From positions 558,001-622,000 of the forward strand of contig CAWBTE010000005.1 of assembly GCA_963791615.1 (NCBI GenBank): a stretch of 64,000 nt of DNA, written 5' to 3'. This DNA comes from CAILZL01 sp963791615 (lineage in GTDB: Bacteria; Pseudomonadota; Gammaproteobacteria; Steroidobacterales; Steroidobacteraceae). Each line of letters starts with the position of its first letter. Within the stretch, counting starts at the first letter, position 1. Positions 19,883-28,847 of the stretch are shown piece after piece. The notes beneath the pieces are model-generated. The model searched no databases and was not told the origin of the DNA. It was given only the letters and a program-made list of their open reading frames with translations. The position numbers and the translations under genes were made by a program.

Positions 19883-21559
19883 TCAAGCCGTAACTTGCTT
19901 GCCGTCCGCTTCCACCAGCTTGTTGATGCGCCACTGCTGCAGCGCCGACACCAGCGTATTGGTAATCCAGTAGAGCACCAGACCGGAAGGGAACCAGGCC
20001 ATCATCACGGTCATCATGATGGGCATGAAGGACATGATCTTGGCCTGCATCGGATCAGTCGGGGCCGGGTTCAATTTGAACTGCGCGTAGTTGGCCACGC
20101 CCATGATAACCGGCAGGATGAAGTAGGGATCGCGCGACGACAGATCCGTAACCCAACCGAAGAAGGGCGCCTGGCGCAATTCCACGCTTTCCAGCAGTAC
20201 CCAGTAAAAGCCCATAAAGAATGGAATCTGGATCAGCATGGGCAGGCAACCTGCCACCGGATTTATTTTTTCTTTCTTGTACATTTCCATTGTGGCGCGG
20301 CCTAGTGCTTCGCGATCATCCTTGTAGCGCTCCTGCAGCGCTTTCATCTTCGGCGCGATGGTGCGCATCTTGGCCATCGAGCGACCACTGGATGCAGTCA
20401 GTCGATAGAACGCCAGCTTGATCAGCAGCGTGGTGATAACGATGGCTATGCCCCAGTTGCTGACGAACTGATGCACTTTTTGCAGCAGCCAGAACAATGG
20501 ACGAGCAATGATGCTGAGTTTGCCGTAATCCGTAGCTCGATCCAGTTCGGGGCCGGTGGCCGCCAGCTGATCCTGCAACTTGGGACCGATAAATAACGTT
20601 TCCTGCAGCTGAGCAGAGCTGCCAGCCGGAACGCTTTGCAACGGGCCACGATAACTCATGGTGTAGTTGCTGTTGGCTTCATCCACACTCAATGAGTAGT
20701 CGTAGGCCTGACCAGCTGGTGGCACGGCAGCGACCACGAAGTAATGCTGCAAACCTGCCATCCAGCCACCGGTGGTGCTCGCCTGATACTTGCTATCTTC
20801 GCTGTCGGAGACTTGCAGTTTTCGATAACCCTTGCCGTTGTATATGGCCGGGCCACGGTAGGCAATGGTGGTTGCATCCAGCATGGAGTAGCTGACCGGC
20901 AAGTCATGACGGAACAGCTGCACATATGAAGCGCCCTGCCACTCGACGCTGCTGCTGTTGTTGACGGCGTAGGTAACACCTACCGCATAGCTGCCGCGCT
21001 TGAAGGTGTAGGTCTTGGTTACACTCACGCCATTGGCATCGAGCCAAGTCATGGGCACCGTCAATTCGCTTTGGCCATCGGCCATACGGTATTCGTTGGC
21101 TGGGCTGGTATAAATCGCCAGATGGCTGGGCGCAGCCGCCGGATTACTCGACAGCAAGCCGGAACGGGTTACGAAGAATGTGCTGGGCACATCACTCAGC
21201 AATTGCACGGTGGTATCCGGTTGATCCTTGCTGAGCGAATACTTGAGCAGATCGGCGCGCTCGATGTCACCACCGCGGGTATTCAAATCCAGATCCAGCA
21301 CATCGGTGACCACTCGAATTTTGACGCTGCCGGCTGATGGTGTCACGGCCACAGGGGCAGTGACCTCGGCACTCGTTACCGCACTGCTGCTTGCCGAACT
21401 GCTTGGCAAACTGGGCACGGCGCTGCTGGTGTTCGCCCCAGCGGGGTTCGAAACCGCCGCACTGGATGCGATCGGTGGATAGTCACGTTGCCAGCTGATG
21501 AAGTTCAACCAGATCATGAGGCCCAACACGCCCCACAGGTAAATGCGTTTGTTATCCAT
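19883..21559 (-). CDS. yidC: Membrane protein insertase YidC
   Basis: The inner-membrane insertase that works alone or with SecYEG. The start at the ATG at 21559 (MDNKRIYLWGVLGLMIWLNF) gives 558 residues and the canonical first membrane helix; the frame is open 31 codons further upstream but that part overlaps yidD. A large periplasmic beta-sandwich follows (about 60-330), then the conserved C-terminal region with the hydrophilic-groove arginine segment and five predicted helices (FWLLQKVHQFVSNWGIAIVITTLL, CLPMLIQIPFFMGFYWVLLES, PVIMGVANYAQFKLNPAPTDP). The start overlaps the yidD end by 8 nt. Confidence 0.96.
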   Translation of the reverse strand: MDNKRIYLWGVLGLMIWLNFISWQRDYPPIASSAAVSNPAGANTSSAVPSLPSSSASSSAVTSAEVTAPVAVTPSAGSVKIRVVTDVLDLDLNTRGGDIERADLLKYSLSKDQPDTTVQLLSDVPSTFFVTRSGLLSSNPAAAPSHLAIYTSPANEYRMADGQSELTVPMTWLDANGVSVTKTYTFKRGSYAVGVTYAVNNSSSVEWQGASYVQLFRHDLPVSYSMLDATTIAYRGPAIYNGKGYRKLQVSDSEDSKYQASTTGGWMAGLQHYFVVAAVPPAGQAYDYSLSVDEANSNYTMSYRGPLQSVPAGSSAQLQETLFIGPKLQDQLAATGPELDRATDYGKLSIIARPLFWLLQKVHQFVSNWGIAIVITTLLIKLAFYRLTASSGRSMAKMRTIAPKMKALQERYKDDREALGRATMEMYKKEKINPVAGCLPMLIQIPFFMGFYWVLLESVELRQAPFFGWVTDLSSRDPYFILPVIMGVANYAQFKLNPAPTDPMQAKIMSFMPIMMTVMMAWFPSGLVLYWITNTLVSALQQWRINKLVEADGKQVTA

Positions 21560-21833
21560 GCGAACAATTGCCGGAATGATGGTTTTGTGAAGAACAGGAG
21601 TGCTGTCTGATAAAGCCTGGAGCAGGAGGCACCGGATCGTATCCGCCCTCATGCCAGGGATGACAGCGCAGGATGCGCCGCAGGCTGAGCCAGGAACCTT
21701 TCAGGCTACCGTGTGTGTGCAACGCTTCCTGCGCATAGCAGGAACAACTAGGATAAAAACGACAGTTCTGTCCCAGCCAGGGACTGATGAAATAGCGATA
21801 GCCTGAGATCAGCCGGATCAGGACGCGACGCAT
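21552..21833 (-). CDS. yidD: Membrane protein insertion efficiency factor YidD
   Basis: A 93-residue basic protein that assists YidC-dependent insertion. Diagnostic motifs are YRYFISPWLGQNCRFYPSCSCYAQEAL with the clustered cysteines, and RCHPWHEGGYDPVP. It overlaps rnpA by 16 nt upstream and yidC by 8 nt downstream, so the three are tightly coupled. Confidence 0.95.
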   Translation of the reverse strand: MRRVLIRLISGYRYFISPWLGQNCRFYPSCSCYAQEALHTHGSLKGSWLSLRRILRCHPWHEGGYDPVPPAPGFIRQHSCSSQNHHSGNCSHG

Positions 21834-22171
21834 CGCTTCACCAGGTTATGCCAATGTTGCGCGAGCCGCTCTGCGAGCACTTGATTGCTGGCGTCGCGGG
21901 CGCCGGGTCGGGTATTCACCACAATATCAACGGCAGGAAGTGCCGACGCATGCGTGCGAAACGACTCTCGTATGGCGCGCTTGATGCGATTGCGATTCAC
22001 TGCATTACCCACCGTGCGTGACGATACTGACAGCCCCAGACGGGCCATATTCAGACCATTCGGTTGAAACAGGATCAGGAAGCAGGAGTCTCCCAGCTTG
22101 CTGCCCCGCTGGTATACCGCATCAAACTGGGTCTTGTGTACCAGATGCTGCGCCGGGGTAAAGGTAAACAC
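21818..22171 (-). CDS. rnpA: Ribonuclease P protein component
   Basis: The protein subunit of RNase P, which matures tRNA 5' ends. The RNA-binding signature is SSRTVGNAVNRNRIKRAIRESFR, preceded by the beta strand ARLGLSV. I placed the start at GTG 22171 (MFTFTPAQHLVHKTQFDAVY), giving 117 residues against 119 in E. coli. The frame runs open upstream to 22315, into rpmH in another frame, and an ATG there would give 165 residues; the extra part has no RnpA likeness. rpmH ends 49 nt before the chosen start. Confidence 0.9.
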   Translation of the reverse strand: MFTFTPAQHLVHKTQFDAVYQRGSKLGDSCFLILFQPNGLNMARLGLSVSSRTVGNAVNRNRIKRAIRESFRTHASALPAVDIVVNTRPGARDASNQVLAERLAQHWHNLVKRCVAS

Positions 22172-22220
22172 CCGACTTTGACAAGGAATGATTGACGAAG
22201 GCGCTAGACGCGCTACGTCA

Positions 22221-22355
22221 TTACACGCAAAGACGCTTGCGACCTTTGGCACGGCGGCGGGCCAGCACCAGACGACCGCCCTTGGTAGCCATGCGGGCAC
22301 GGAAACCGTGTACACGCTTGCGGTGCAGGTTGCTGGGTTGATATGTGCGCTTCAT
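22221..22355 (-). CDS. rpmH: Ribosomal protein bL34
   Basis: A 44-residue, very basic protein of the 50S subunit. The sequence begins MKRTYQPSNLHRKRVHGFRA and ends KGRKRLCV, the near-invariant bL34 pattern. The ATG is at 22355-22353 and TAA at 22223-22221. It is the first gene of the rpmH-rnpA-yidD-yidC-mnmE operon, driven by the strong sigma-70 promoter at 22412-22440 and divergent from dnaA. The last two residues (CV) differ from the common LSA-type ending. Confidence 0.97.
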   Translation of the reverse strand: MKRTYQPSNLHRKRVHGFRARMATKGGRLVLARRRAKGRKRLCV

Positions 22356-22411
22356 GGAAACTGTCCTGACTGGTACCGGAACTGACCGGGCCCATACCTA
22401 AAGGGGCGGCA

Positions 22412-22440
22412 AGGGTACGGGCGGGGGTGCAGGGTGTCAA
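22412..22440 (-). promoter_or_regulatory. Sigma-70 promoter of rpmH operon
   Basis: On the minus strand TTGACA (22440-22435) and TACCCT (22417-22412) are separated by exactly 17 nt. The start of transcription is expected near 22405, about 50 nt before the rpmH ATG. The -35 is a perfect consensus, as expected for a ribosomal protein operon. Confidence 0.85.
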
Positions 22441-22515
22441 GCCGGAACCACGCTGAGAATCGATAACAGCAGACAACTCCGTTCAAACAGGCGGTGCCAC
22501 ACGGAACGTTGTGGC

Positions 22516-22545
22516 TGTGGATAAGTCGGCAGCTCTCGGTATAGA
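22516..22545 (+). promoter_or_regulatory. Candidate dnaA promoter overlapped by a DnaA box
   Basis: TATAGA at 22540-22545 is a plausible -10, with a weak -35 (GTGGAT at 22517-22522) 17 nt upstream. The -35 lies inside a perfect DnaA box, TGTGGATAA at 22516-22524 (TTATCCACA on the other strand). This layout fits autorepression of dnaA by its product. Confidence 0.6.
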
Positions 22546-22597
22546 CTCTCGGGTTCTCCCGTCCCGCCACCCAGAAGAATTACAGAGATCACGAACC

Positions 22598-23962
22598 GTG
22601 TCAGGCTCGTTGTGGAATCGTTGCTTTCGCCAGCTTGAAGCCGAGATGCTCGAGCAACAATTCAATACCTGGGTCAGGCCACTGCAGGTGGTCACGGAAG
22701 GTTCTGAGTTGCGTCTTTACGCACCCAATCGTTTTGTTGCCGAATGGGTTCAGCAGAATGTATTGCCACGGATCACCGAGTTATGCGCTCGTCTGGTGGA
22801 CGTGCCCTCCGGGGAGAGCACGCCGTCCATCAGCCTCGAAGTAGGCTCGCGTCCCGTTACGCAGGAAAGAGAGCGGGAACCTGTTGCCGTTCGTGAAACT
22901 GGTGTGCCCGGTGTTCCGGCAAAATCCGCGTTCAGCACGCTCGGCGGTCGACTCAATCCCGAGTTCACCTTTGCCAACTTTGTTGAGGGCAAGAGCAACC
23001 AGCTGGCGCGGGCTGCGGCTCAGCAAGTAGCTGAAAATCCGGGCCGCGCCTACAACCCGCTATTCATTTATGGTGGCGTAGGTCTGGGCAAAACGCATCT
23101 GATGCATGCGATCGGCAACGCCATCCGTAATCATCGCCCCCATGCGCGTATTGCCTATGTGCACTCGGAACGGTTTGTGGGTGACATGGTCAAGGCGCTG
23201 CAACACAACACCATCAACGAGTTCAAGACGGCGTATCGATCCCTCGATGCCCTGCTGATTGATGACATTCAGTTCTTTGCTGGCAAGGATCGCTCGCAGG
23301 AAGAGTTTTTTCATACTTTCAATGCCCTGTTTGAAGCACAGCAGCAGATCATCCTGACTTGCGACCGGTATCCCAAAGAAGTCGACGGTCTGGAAGAACG
23401 TCTTAAATCACGTTTCGGCTGGGGTCTCACCGTTTCGGTCGAGCCACCGGAACTGGAAACCAGCGTTGCCATCCTGATGAGCAAAGCCGCGTTGGGTAGC
23501 GTGCTGTTGCCGGAAGAAGTTGCTTTTTTCATCGCCAAACGGATTCGTTCCAATGTGCGCGAGCTGGAAGGCGCGCTGCGACGGGTGGTGGCCAATGCGC
23601 AATTTACTGGTCGGCCAATTACACTGGATTTCACCAAGGAAGCGTTACGCGATCTGTTAGCGTTACAGGATCGACTGGTGACCGTGGATAACATCCAGAA
23701 AACAGTGGCCGAGTATTACAAGATCCGCGTTGCTGACCTGTTGTCCAAGAGGCGCAGTCGTTCGATTGCTCGTCCGCGGCAGATGGCGATGGCTTTGTCC
23801 AAAGAACTGACTACCCATAGCCTGCCGGAAATTGGTGATGCATTCGGCGGGCGCGATCACACCACTGTGTTGCATGCTTGTCGCGTCATGAAGGCGCTGA
23901 GAGAGAGCGAAACCAGGAGTCGTGAAGACTATTCGAACCTGTTGAGAACCTTGACTGGATGA
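22598..23962 (+). CDS. dnaA: Chromosomal replication initiator DnaA
   Basis: The AAA+ initiator that binds DnaA boxes and opens the origin. I use the GTG at 22598 (MSGSLWNRCFRQLEAEMLEQQFNTW), giving 454 residues. The frame extends to 22511, but that stretch contains the promoter and a DnaA box. Domain I spans about 1-85, then a linker (VRETGVPGVPAKSAF), the AAA+ domain with Walker A GGVGLGKTHLMHA, Walker B LLIDDIQFFAGK and sensor motifs, and domain IV with the signature LPEIGDAFGGRDHTTVLHACR. It heads dnaA-dnaN-recF-gyrB. Confidence 0.96.
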   Translation: MSGSLWNRCFRQLEAEMLEQQFNTWVRPLQVVTEGSELRLYAPNRFVAEWVQQNVLPRITELCARLVDVPSGESTPSISLEVGSRPVTQEREREPVAVRETGVPGVPAKSAFSTLGGRLNPEFTFANFVEGKSNQLARAAAQQVAENPGRAYNPLFIYGGVGLGKTHLMHAIGNAIRNHRPHARIAYVHSERFVGDMVKALQHNTINEFKTAYRSLDALLIDDIQFFAGKDRSQEEFFHTFNALFEAQQQIILTCDRYPKEVDGLEERLKSRFGWGLTVSVEPPELETSVAILMSKAALGSVLLPEEVAFFIAKRIRSNVRELEGALRRVVANAQFTGRPITLDFTKEALRDLLALQDRLVTVDNIQKTVAEYYKIRVADLLSKRRSRSIARPRQMAMALSKELTTHSLPEIGDAFGGRDHTTVLHACRVMKALRESETRSREDYSNLLRTLTG

Positions 23963-24201
23963 TGTGTTTTGCTTGTGGATAAGGTGTAGAAAATATTGAT
24001 GCAAACTTTATCCACAGCTCGTGAACAGGATGGACATACTGCTTGACAGGTCTTATCAAGATGTTTTGATGTGACTCAGTATATTGATTTATATATTATT
24101 TTTTTGGTTATCCACAGAATTGGCTGGCCTTAATAGTAATAACAAGTATTAAAGATCTAGATATATTTATTTAATAATATTGACTAACAGATGGTGCCTA
24201 A
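23963..24201. other. oriC: Putative chromosomal origin (oriC) between dnaA and dnaN
   Basis: A 239-bp AT-rich gap holding three perfect DnaA boxes: TGTGGATAA at 23974-23982, TTATCCACA at 24008-24016 and TTATCCACA at 24108-24116. Two very AT-rich stretches (about 24081-24107 and 24133-24185) could be the unwinding element. A further perfect box lies upstream of dnaA (22516-22524). Position and content match origins of the dnaA-dnaN type; function is inferred. Confidence 0.8.
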
Positions 24202-25299
24202 ATGAAGTTCAGCGCAGAACGTGAAGCAATACTTTCACCCCTGCATGCCGTTATCGGCGTTGTGGAAAGGCGTCAGACAATGCCAATTCTGGCCAACGTA
24301 CTGCTGGTGGCCAAAGCAGACGGTCTGACTCTCACTGCAACAGACCTGGAAGTTGAGCTGAGCGCCAATGGTGTTGCCGAGGTACAGCAACCAGGAGAAA
24401 TCACGCTTCCCGGTCGCAAGCTGCTGGATATCATCAAGGCGTTACCAGACAAGGCCAACGTGACTGTTTCCATTGAGGGTGAACGCGCGGTAGTCCGATC
24501 GGGCAAGAGCCGTTTCACCTTGGCTACCTTGGCATCGAGTGATTTCCCGGTTATTGAAAACATCGATATCAAGCAGAAAATCAGTCTGGCGCAACCCGAT
24601 CTGAAGATGTTGCTGGACAAGACGCACTTTTCAATGGCGCAACAGGATGTGCGTTACTACCTCAATGGTTTGCTGTTTGAGCTCAGTGAGCAGCAACTGC
24701 GCTTGGTAGCTACGGACGGGCACCGCTTGGCACTGGCTGAAGCCAAACTCAATGATCCAGTCGAGACTAACCTGCAAGTGATTCTGCCTCGCAAGGGCGT
24801 GCTCGAACTCCAGCGCATCCTGGGTAATCAGGGCAATGTTGAAATCAGCATTGGCGCCAACCACATGCGCATCAGTGTGGAAGGGGTGCGCTTCACCTCA
24901 AAGCTGATTGACGGTCGTTTTCCGGATTATGGACGAGTCATTCCCAGTGACCCGACCCGCTTGGTGGGTGCTGACCGGTTGGCCTTGCGCAATGCGCTGC
25001 AACGTGCCGCTATCTTGTCCAACGAAAAGTACCGCGGTATCCGGCTTAACCTGAAGCCCGGCTTGCTGGTTATGCAGGCACACAACCCAGAGCAGGAAGA
25101 AGCTGAAGAAGAGCTGGAAGTTGCCCATACCGGTGACGCGATGGAAATTGGCTTCAACGTCAACTACCTGATGGAGGCGCTGGCTGCTGTGGATGGTGAG
25201 CAGGTGGAGTTGGGCTTTACGGATGGCAACAGTAGCTGCCTGATCAAAGCACCGGGCGCAGTGAACTCCCGTTACGTCGTTATGCCGATGCGGCTCTAA
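24202..25299 (+). CDS. dnaN: DNA polymerase III beta sliding clamp
   Basis: The ring-shaped processivity clamp of DNA polymerase III. The 365-residue protein begins MKFSAEREAILSPLHAVIGVVERR and carries the three-domain clamp repeat: LPILANV-like first strand, LPDKANVTVSIEGERAVVRSGKSRFTLATL, SMAQQDVRYYLNGLLFEL with LRLVATDGHRLALAE, and the C-terminal YVVMPMRL. E. coli DnaN is 366 residues. It begins 239 nt after dnaA, across the putative origin, with recF 21 nt downstream. Confidence 0.97.
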   Translation: MKFSAEREAILSPLHAVIGVVERRQTMPILANVLLVAKADGLTLTATDLEVELSANGVAEVQQPGEITLPGRKLLDIIKALPDKANVTVSIEGERAVVRSGKSRFTLATLASSDFPVIENIDIKQKISLAQPDLKMLLDKTHFSMAQQDVRYYLNGLLFELSEQQLRLVATDGHRLALAEAKLNDPVETNLQVILPRKGVLELQRILGNQGNVEISIGANHMRISVEGVRFTSKLIDGRFPDYGRVIPSDPTRLVGADRLALRNALQRAAILSNEKYRGIRLNLKPGLLVMQAHNPEQEEAEEELEVAHTGDAMEIGFNVNYLMEALAAVDGEQVELGFTDGNSSCLIKAPGAVNSRYVVMPMRL

Positions 25300-25320
25300 C
25301 GACGTGAATTGGCTCATTCA

Positions 25321-26388
25321 ATGAGCTTGTTGCAGCTGGATGTTGAGCAGTTCCGCTGTATCGAACAGGCTCGACTATCGCTGGATACCACCGCTAATCT
25401 GATTGTTGGCCAGAACGCTTCAGGCAAGACCAGCTTGCTTGAAGCAATTTTCCTGCTGGGAACCGGACATTCGTTTCGTACCCACCAGACAGGCGCATTG
25501 ATTCGCACCGGCCAAAGCAGCTTTACTACCGTTGGCCGTATTCATAGCAGCCATGGTTCCGAAGTGATTGGAATCCGTGGCGCCAGTGACAGCAAGGAGG
25601 CACGGGTCAATGGTGAAGGTGCCAAGAGTCTGGCTGATCTAGCCCTCCGCCTGCCCGTGCAGGCCATTGATCCCGAAGTTCACCGCCTGCTGGAAGATGG
25701 CCCAACCCGTCGGCGGCGATTTTTGGACTGGGGTGTGTTCCACGTGGAACATCGCTTTCACGAGGCTTGGCGCCGTTACCAGAGAGCCTTGCGACAGCGT
25801 AATTCCTCCCTGAAGTCACGCCGGCCCCTCTCCGAGCTGAAAATTTGGGATCAGGAACTGGTTGAACAAGGCCAGCTGGTTGCTGAATTCCGCGATACCT
25901 ACCTTGAAGATTTGAAACCATTTGTATTCGGTCTCGGAAAGACATTGCTTGGCTTGGACATCCAGATTGAGCATCAGCGGGGCTGGAAACGATTGGTGAG
26001 CTTTGAGTCAGCCTTGGCCGATGCGCTGGATCGCGATCAACTGAGAGGCCAGACCAGCGTGGGCCCGCATCGAGCTGATCTGATTCTGAGGGTGGCCAAT
26101 TGTTTGGTTAAGGATAGGGTCTCACGCGGCCAGCAGAAAATGCTGGCCTGCGCTCTGATTCTGGCGCAGCAGGCCCAGCGGGCATCAATAGGTGCCCCGC
26201 CGGCCTGCCTGCTCCTGGATGATCCAGCCGCAGAGCTGGATGTGGATAACTTGGGGAAACTTCTGGCAGCAGTAGCTGAAATACCTGCCCAATTGGTAGT
26301 CACTTCTCTGAGCAAGGATGTACTGGCTTTCTTTCCAAAAGCACGATTGTTCCACGTGGAACACGGCGTCGTGCAAGCAGTGGCATAA
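25321..26388 (+). CDS. recF: DNA replication and repair protein RecF
   Basis: An SMC-like ATPase that helps load RecA at gaps. The ATG at 25321 is preferred over an in-frame TTG at 25309; it gives 355 residues. It shows Walker A VGQNASGKTSLLEAIFLLGTGHSFRT, the ABC-type signature region VSRGQQKMLACALILAQ and Walker B CLLLDDPAAELD. The stop codon overlaps by one base the first possible gyrB start (26388), giving a compact dnaN-recF-gyrB unit. Confidence 0.95.
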   Translation: MSLLQLDVEQFRCIEQARLSLDTTANLIVGQNASGKTSLLEAIFLLGTGHSFRTHQTGALIRTGQSSFTTVGRIHSSHGSEVIGIRGASDSKEARVNGEGAKSLADLALRLPVQAIDPEVHRLLEDGPTRRRRFLDWGVFHVEHRFHEAWRRYQRALRQRNSSLKSRRPLSELKIWDQELVEQGQLVAEFRDTYLEDLKPFVFGLGKTLLGLDIQIEHQRGWKRLVSFESALADALDRDQLRGQTSVGPHRADLILRVANCLVKDRVSRGQQKMLACALILAQQAQRASIGAPPACLLLDDPAAELDVDNLGKLLAAVAEIPAQLVVTSLSKDVLAFFPKARLFHVEHGVVQAVA

Positions 26389-26417
26389 TGGCGGAACTTA
26401 TTACAGTGGATGAACGC

Positions 26418-28838
26418 ATGAGCGATACACCTCCCAACGACGGCGTCTACGATTCCAGCAAAATCAAAGTCTTGAAAGGACTGGATGCTGTTCGCAAGCG
26501 CCCCGGTATGTACATTGGCGATACCGATGACGGCACCGGTTTACACCATATGGTATTCGAGGTGGTCGATAACTCCATCGATGAAGCTTTGGCCGGACAT
26601 TGCACACTGGTCAGCGTCACCATCCACGCCGATCAGTCCGTGACCGTTTCCGATAACGGCAGGGGAATTCCTGTGGATATCCATCCAGAGGAGGGTGTTT
26701 CGGCAGCCGAAGTCATCATGACGGTGCTGCATGCAGGCGGTAAGTTTGACGATTCGTCCTACAAGGTGTCCGGTGGTTTGCACGGTGTAGGCGTCTCCGT
26801 GGTGAACGCGCTGTCGGAATATTTGCTGCTCACCGTTCATCGCGACCAGAAGCTCTACCAGCAAGAATACCGGCTGGGTGAACCCCAGGCGCCGCTGGCA
26901 GAGGTGGGTACCACTGACAAGCGGGGTACCACCGTACGCTTCAAGCCCAGCGCCGAGATCTTTACTCACATTGAATTCATTTACGACATTCTCGCCAAAC
27001 GCCTGCGCGAGCTTTCATTCCTGAATTCTGGCGTTCGCATTGAGCTCATCGACGAGCGTGACGACAAACGCGAAGAATTCATGGCCGAAGGTGGTCTGCG
27101 CGAGTTTGTGCGCCATCTGAATCGGACAAAAGCACCGATCCACCAGAATTTGTTCTACTTCAAGACCGATCATGGCCCTATCTCCGTCGAACTTGCTTTG
27201 CAGTGGAACGATTCCTATCAAGAGAGCATGTACTGCTATACCAACAATATTCCGCAAAAGGACGGTGGTACGCACCTGGCCGGGTTCCGCGCCGCGCTGA
27301 CGCGCACGCTGAATGGCTACATCGAGCGCGAGTTCTCCAACAAGGAGAAGCTGGCTACAACCGGTGATGACGCCCGTGAAGGCCTCACCGCCATCCTGTC
27401 GGTGAAAATGCCTGACCCCAAGTTCTCCTCACAGACCAAGGACAAGCTGGTGTCCTCGGAAATCAAAGTGATCGTGGAACAAGCCGTCAGCGAGAAGCTT
27501 GACGAGTTCTTGCTGGAAAATCCTTCGAACGCGAAGGCTATTGCCGAGAAAATCGTCGATGCTGCCCGAGCCCGTGAAGCCGCGCGCAAAGCCCGGGAAA
27601 TGACCCGTCGCAAAGGCGCGCTGGATATCGCCGGGTTGCCCGGCAAATTGGCCGACTGTCAGGAAAAAGATCCTGCCCTGTCTGAAATGTTTCTGGTCGA
27701 GGGTGATTCGGCAGGCGGTTCCGCAAAGCAGGGTCGTGATCGCCGAACCCAGGCCATCCTGCCTCTGAAGGGCAAGATCCTGAATGTGGAAAAAGCGCGC
27801 TTCGACAAGATGCTGTCATCTGCCGAAGTGGGCACGCTGATTACCGCACTGGGTTGTGGTATCGGTGCGGATGATTTCGATGTGGCCAAGCTGCGCTATC
27901 ACCGCATCATCATCATGACCGACGCCGACGTTGACGGCTCGCACATCCGTACCTTGTTGTTGACCTTTTTCTATCGTCAGATGCCGCAGCTCATCGAGCG
28001 CGGTCATATCTACATTGCCCAGCCACCGCTGTACAAGGTGAAGAAGGGCAAGACAGAAACCTATGTGAAAGATGATGCCGAGTTGAATGACTTGCTGCTG
28101 AAATCCGCCACCGAAGGCGCTGCGCTGCATGGTAGTGCGCTGGCCACGCCCATCACTGGCAATTCACTGGACGCACTGATGCGCCAATGGACAGACGTGC
28201 AAAGCATCATTCGTCGTTCCGCGCGACGATACGATCAGCGCGTGCTGGAACAGCTGATTTACATGCCCGAAGTTACTCTGGCGCTGCATGATGACACGCA
28301 GTGGCTCAGCAACTGGGCCGCGCAGCTGGAACAGGAACTCAGTGCGGCAGAAGCCGCTGTGCGTCGCTACGAAGTGCGTGCCGAACTCAATGAAACCCAC
28401 GCTGGCCTGCGCGTTACGCGCATCGAGCATGGCGTCAACAACGACAAACACATTCATCGTGAATTTTTTGCTTCTGCGGAATATCGCCGCATTGCCGATC
28501 TCGGCAAAACGCTGCTGGGCCTGATTGAGACAGGCGCCTACGTGACCAAGGGTGAAGCCCGACAGGATATCGGCTCATTCAAGCAGGCCATGAACTGGTT
28601 GCTGGATCAGGCGCGACGTGGCCAGAACATCCAGCGCTATAAAGGGCTGGGTGAAATGAATCCGGCGCAGCTGTGGGACACCACCATCAACCCGCAAACC
28701 CGTCGTCTGATCCAGGTGCGTATTGAAGATGCCCAGGGCGCGAATGACATCTTCGCTACCTTGATGGGCGATCAGGTCGAGCCACGCCGCGAGTTCATCG
28801 AGAAGAATGCCTTGTCGGTTTCAAATCTGGATATCTGA
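26418..28838 (+). CDS. gyrB: DNA gyrase subunit B
   Basis: The ATPase subunit of DNA gyrase. The start at ATG 26418 (MSDTPPNDGVYDSSKIKVLKGLDAVRKRPGMYIGD) gives 806 residues, against 804 in E. coli; an upstream ATG at 26388 that overlaps the recF stop would add ten residues. Motifs are the GHKL ATP site (EVVDNSIDEALAG, DNGRGIP, GGLHGVGVSVVNALS), QTKDKLVSSE, the Toprim motif EGDSAGGSAKQGRDRRTQAILPLKGK, DADVDGSHIRTLLL, and YKGLGEMNPAQLWDTTINP. It includes the roughly 165-residue insert of gram-negative GyrB. Confidence 0.97.
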   Translation: MSDTPPNDGVYDSSKIKVLKGLDAVRKRPGMYIGDTDDGTGLHHMVFEVVDNSIDEALAGHCTLVSVTIHADQSVTVSDNGRGIPVDIHPEEGVSAAEVIMTVLHAGGKFDDSSYKVSGGLHGVGVSVVNALSEYLLLTVHRDQKLYQQEYRLGEPQAPLAEVGTTDKRGTTVRFKPSAEIFTHIEFIYDILAKRLRELSFLNSGVRIELIDERDDKREEFMAEGGLREFVRHLNRTKAPIHQNLFYFKTDHGPISVELALQWNDSYQESMYCYTNNIPQKDGGTHLAGFRAALTRTLNGYIEREFSNKEKLATTGDDAREGLTAILSVKMPDPKFSSQTKDKLVSSEIKVIVEQAVSEKLDEFLLENPSNAKAIAEKIVDAARAREAARKAREMTRRKGALDIAGLPGKLADCQEKDPALSEMFLVEGDSAGGSAKQGRDRRTQAILPLKGKILNVEKARFDKMLSSAEVGTLITALGCGIGADDFDVAKLRYHRIIIMTDADVDGSHIRTLLLTFFYRQMPQLIERGHIYIAQPPLYKVKKGKTETYVKDDAELNDLLLKSATEGAALHGSALATPITGNSLDALMRQWTDVQSIIRRSARRYDQRVLEQLIYMPEVTLALHDDTQWLSNWAAQLEQELSAAEAAVRRYEVRAELNETHAGLRVTRIEHGVNNDKHIHREFFASAEYRRIADLGKTLLGLIETGAYVTKGEARQDIGSFKQAMNWLLDQARRGQNIQRYKGLGEMNPAQLWDTTINPQTRRLIQVRIEDAQGANDIFATLMGDQVEPRREFIEKNALSVSNLDI

Positions 28839-28847
28839 TAACCGTAG

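Noticed and set aside
22169..22315. N-terminally extended rnpA beginning inside rpmH, as reported in Thermus
   Set aside because: The extra residues show no RnpA likeness and the GTG at 22171 gives the normal length; the long form would need an ATG inside rpmH without a visible ribosome site.
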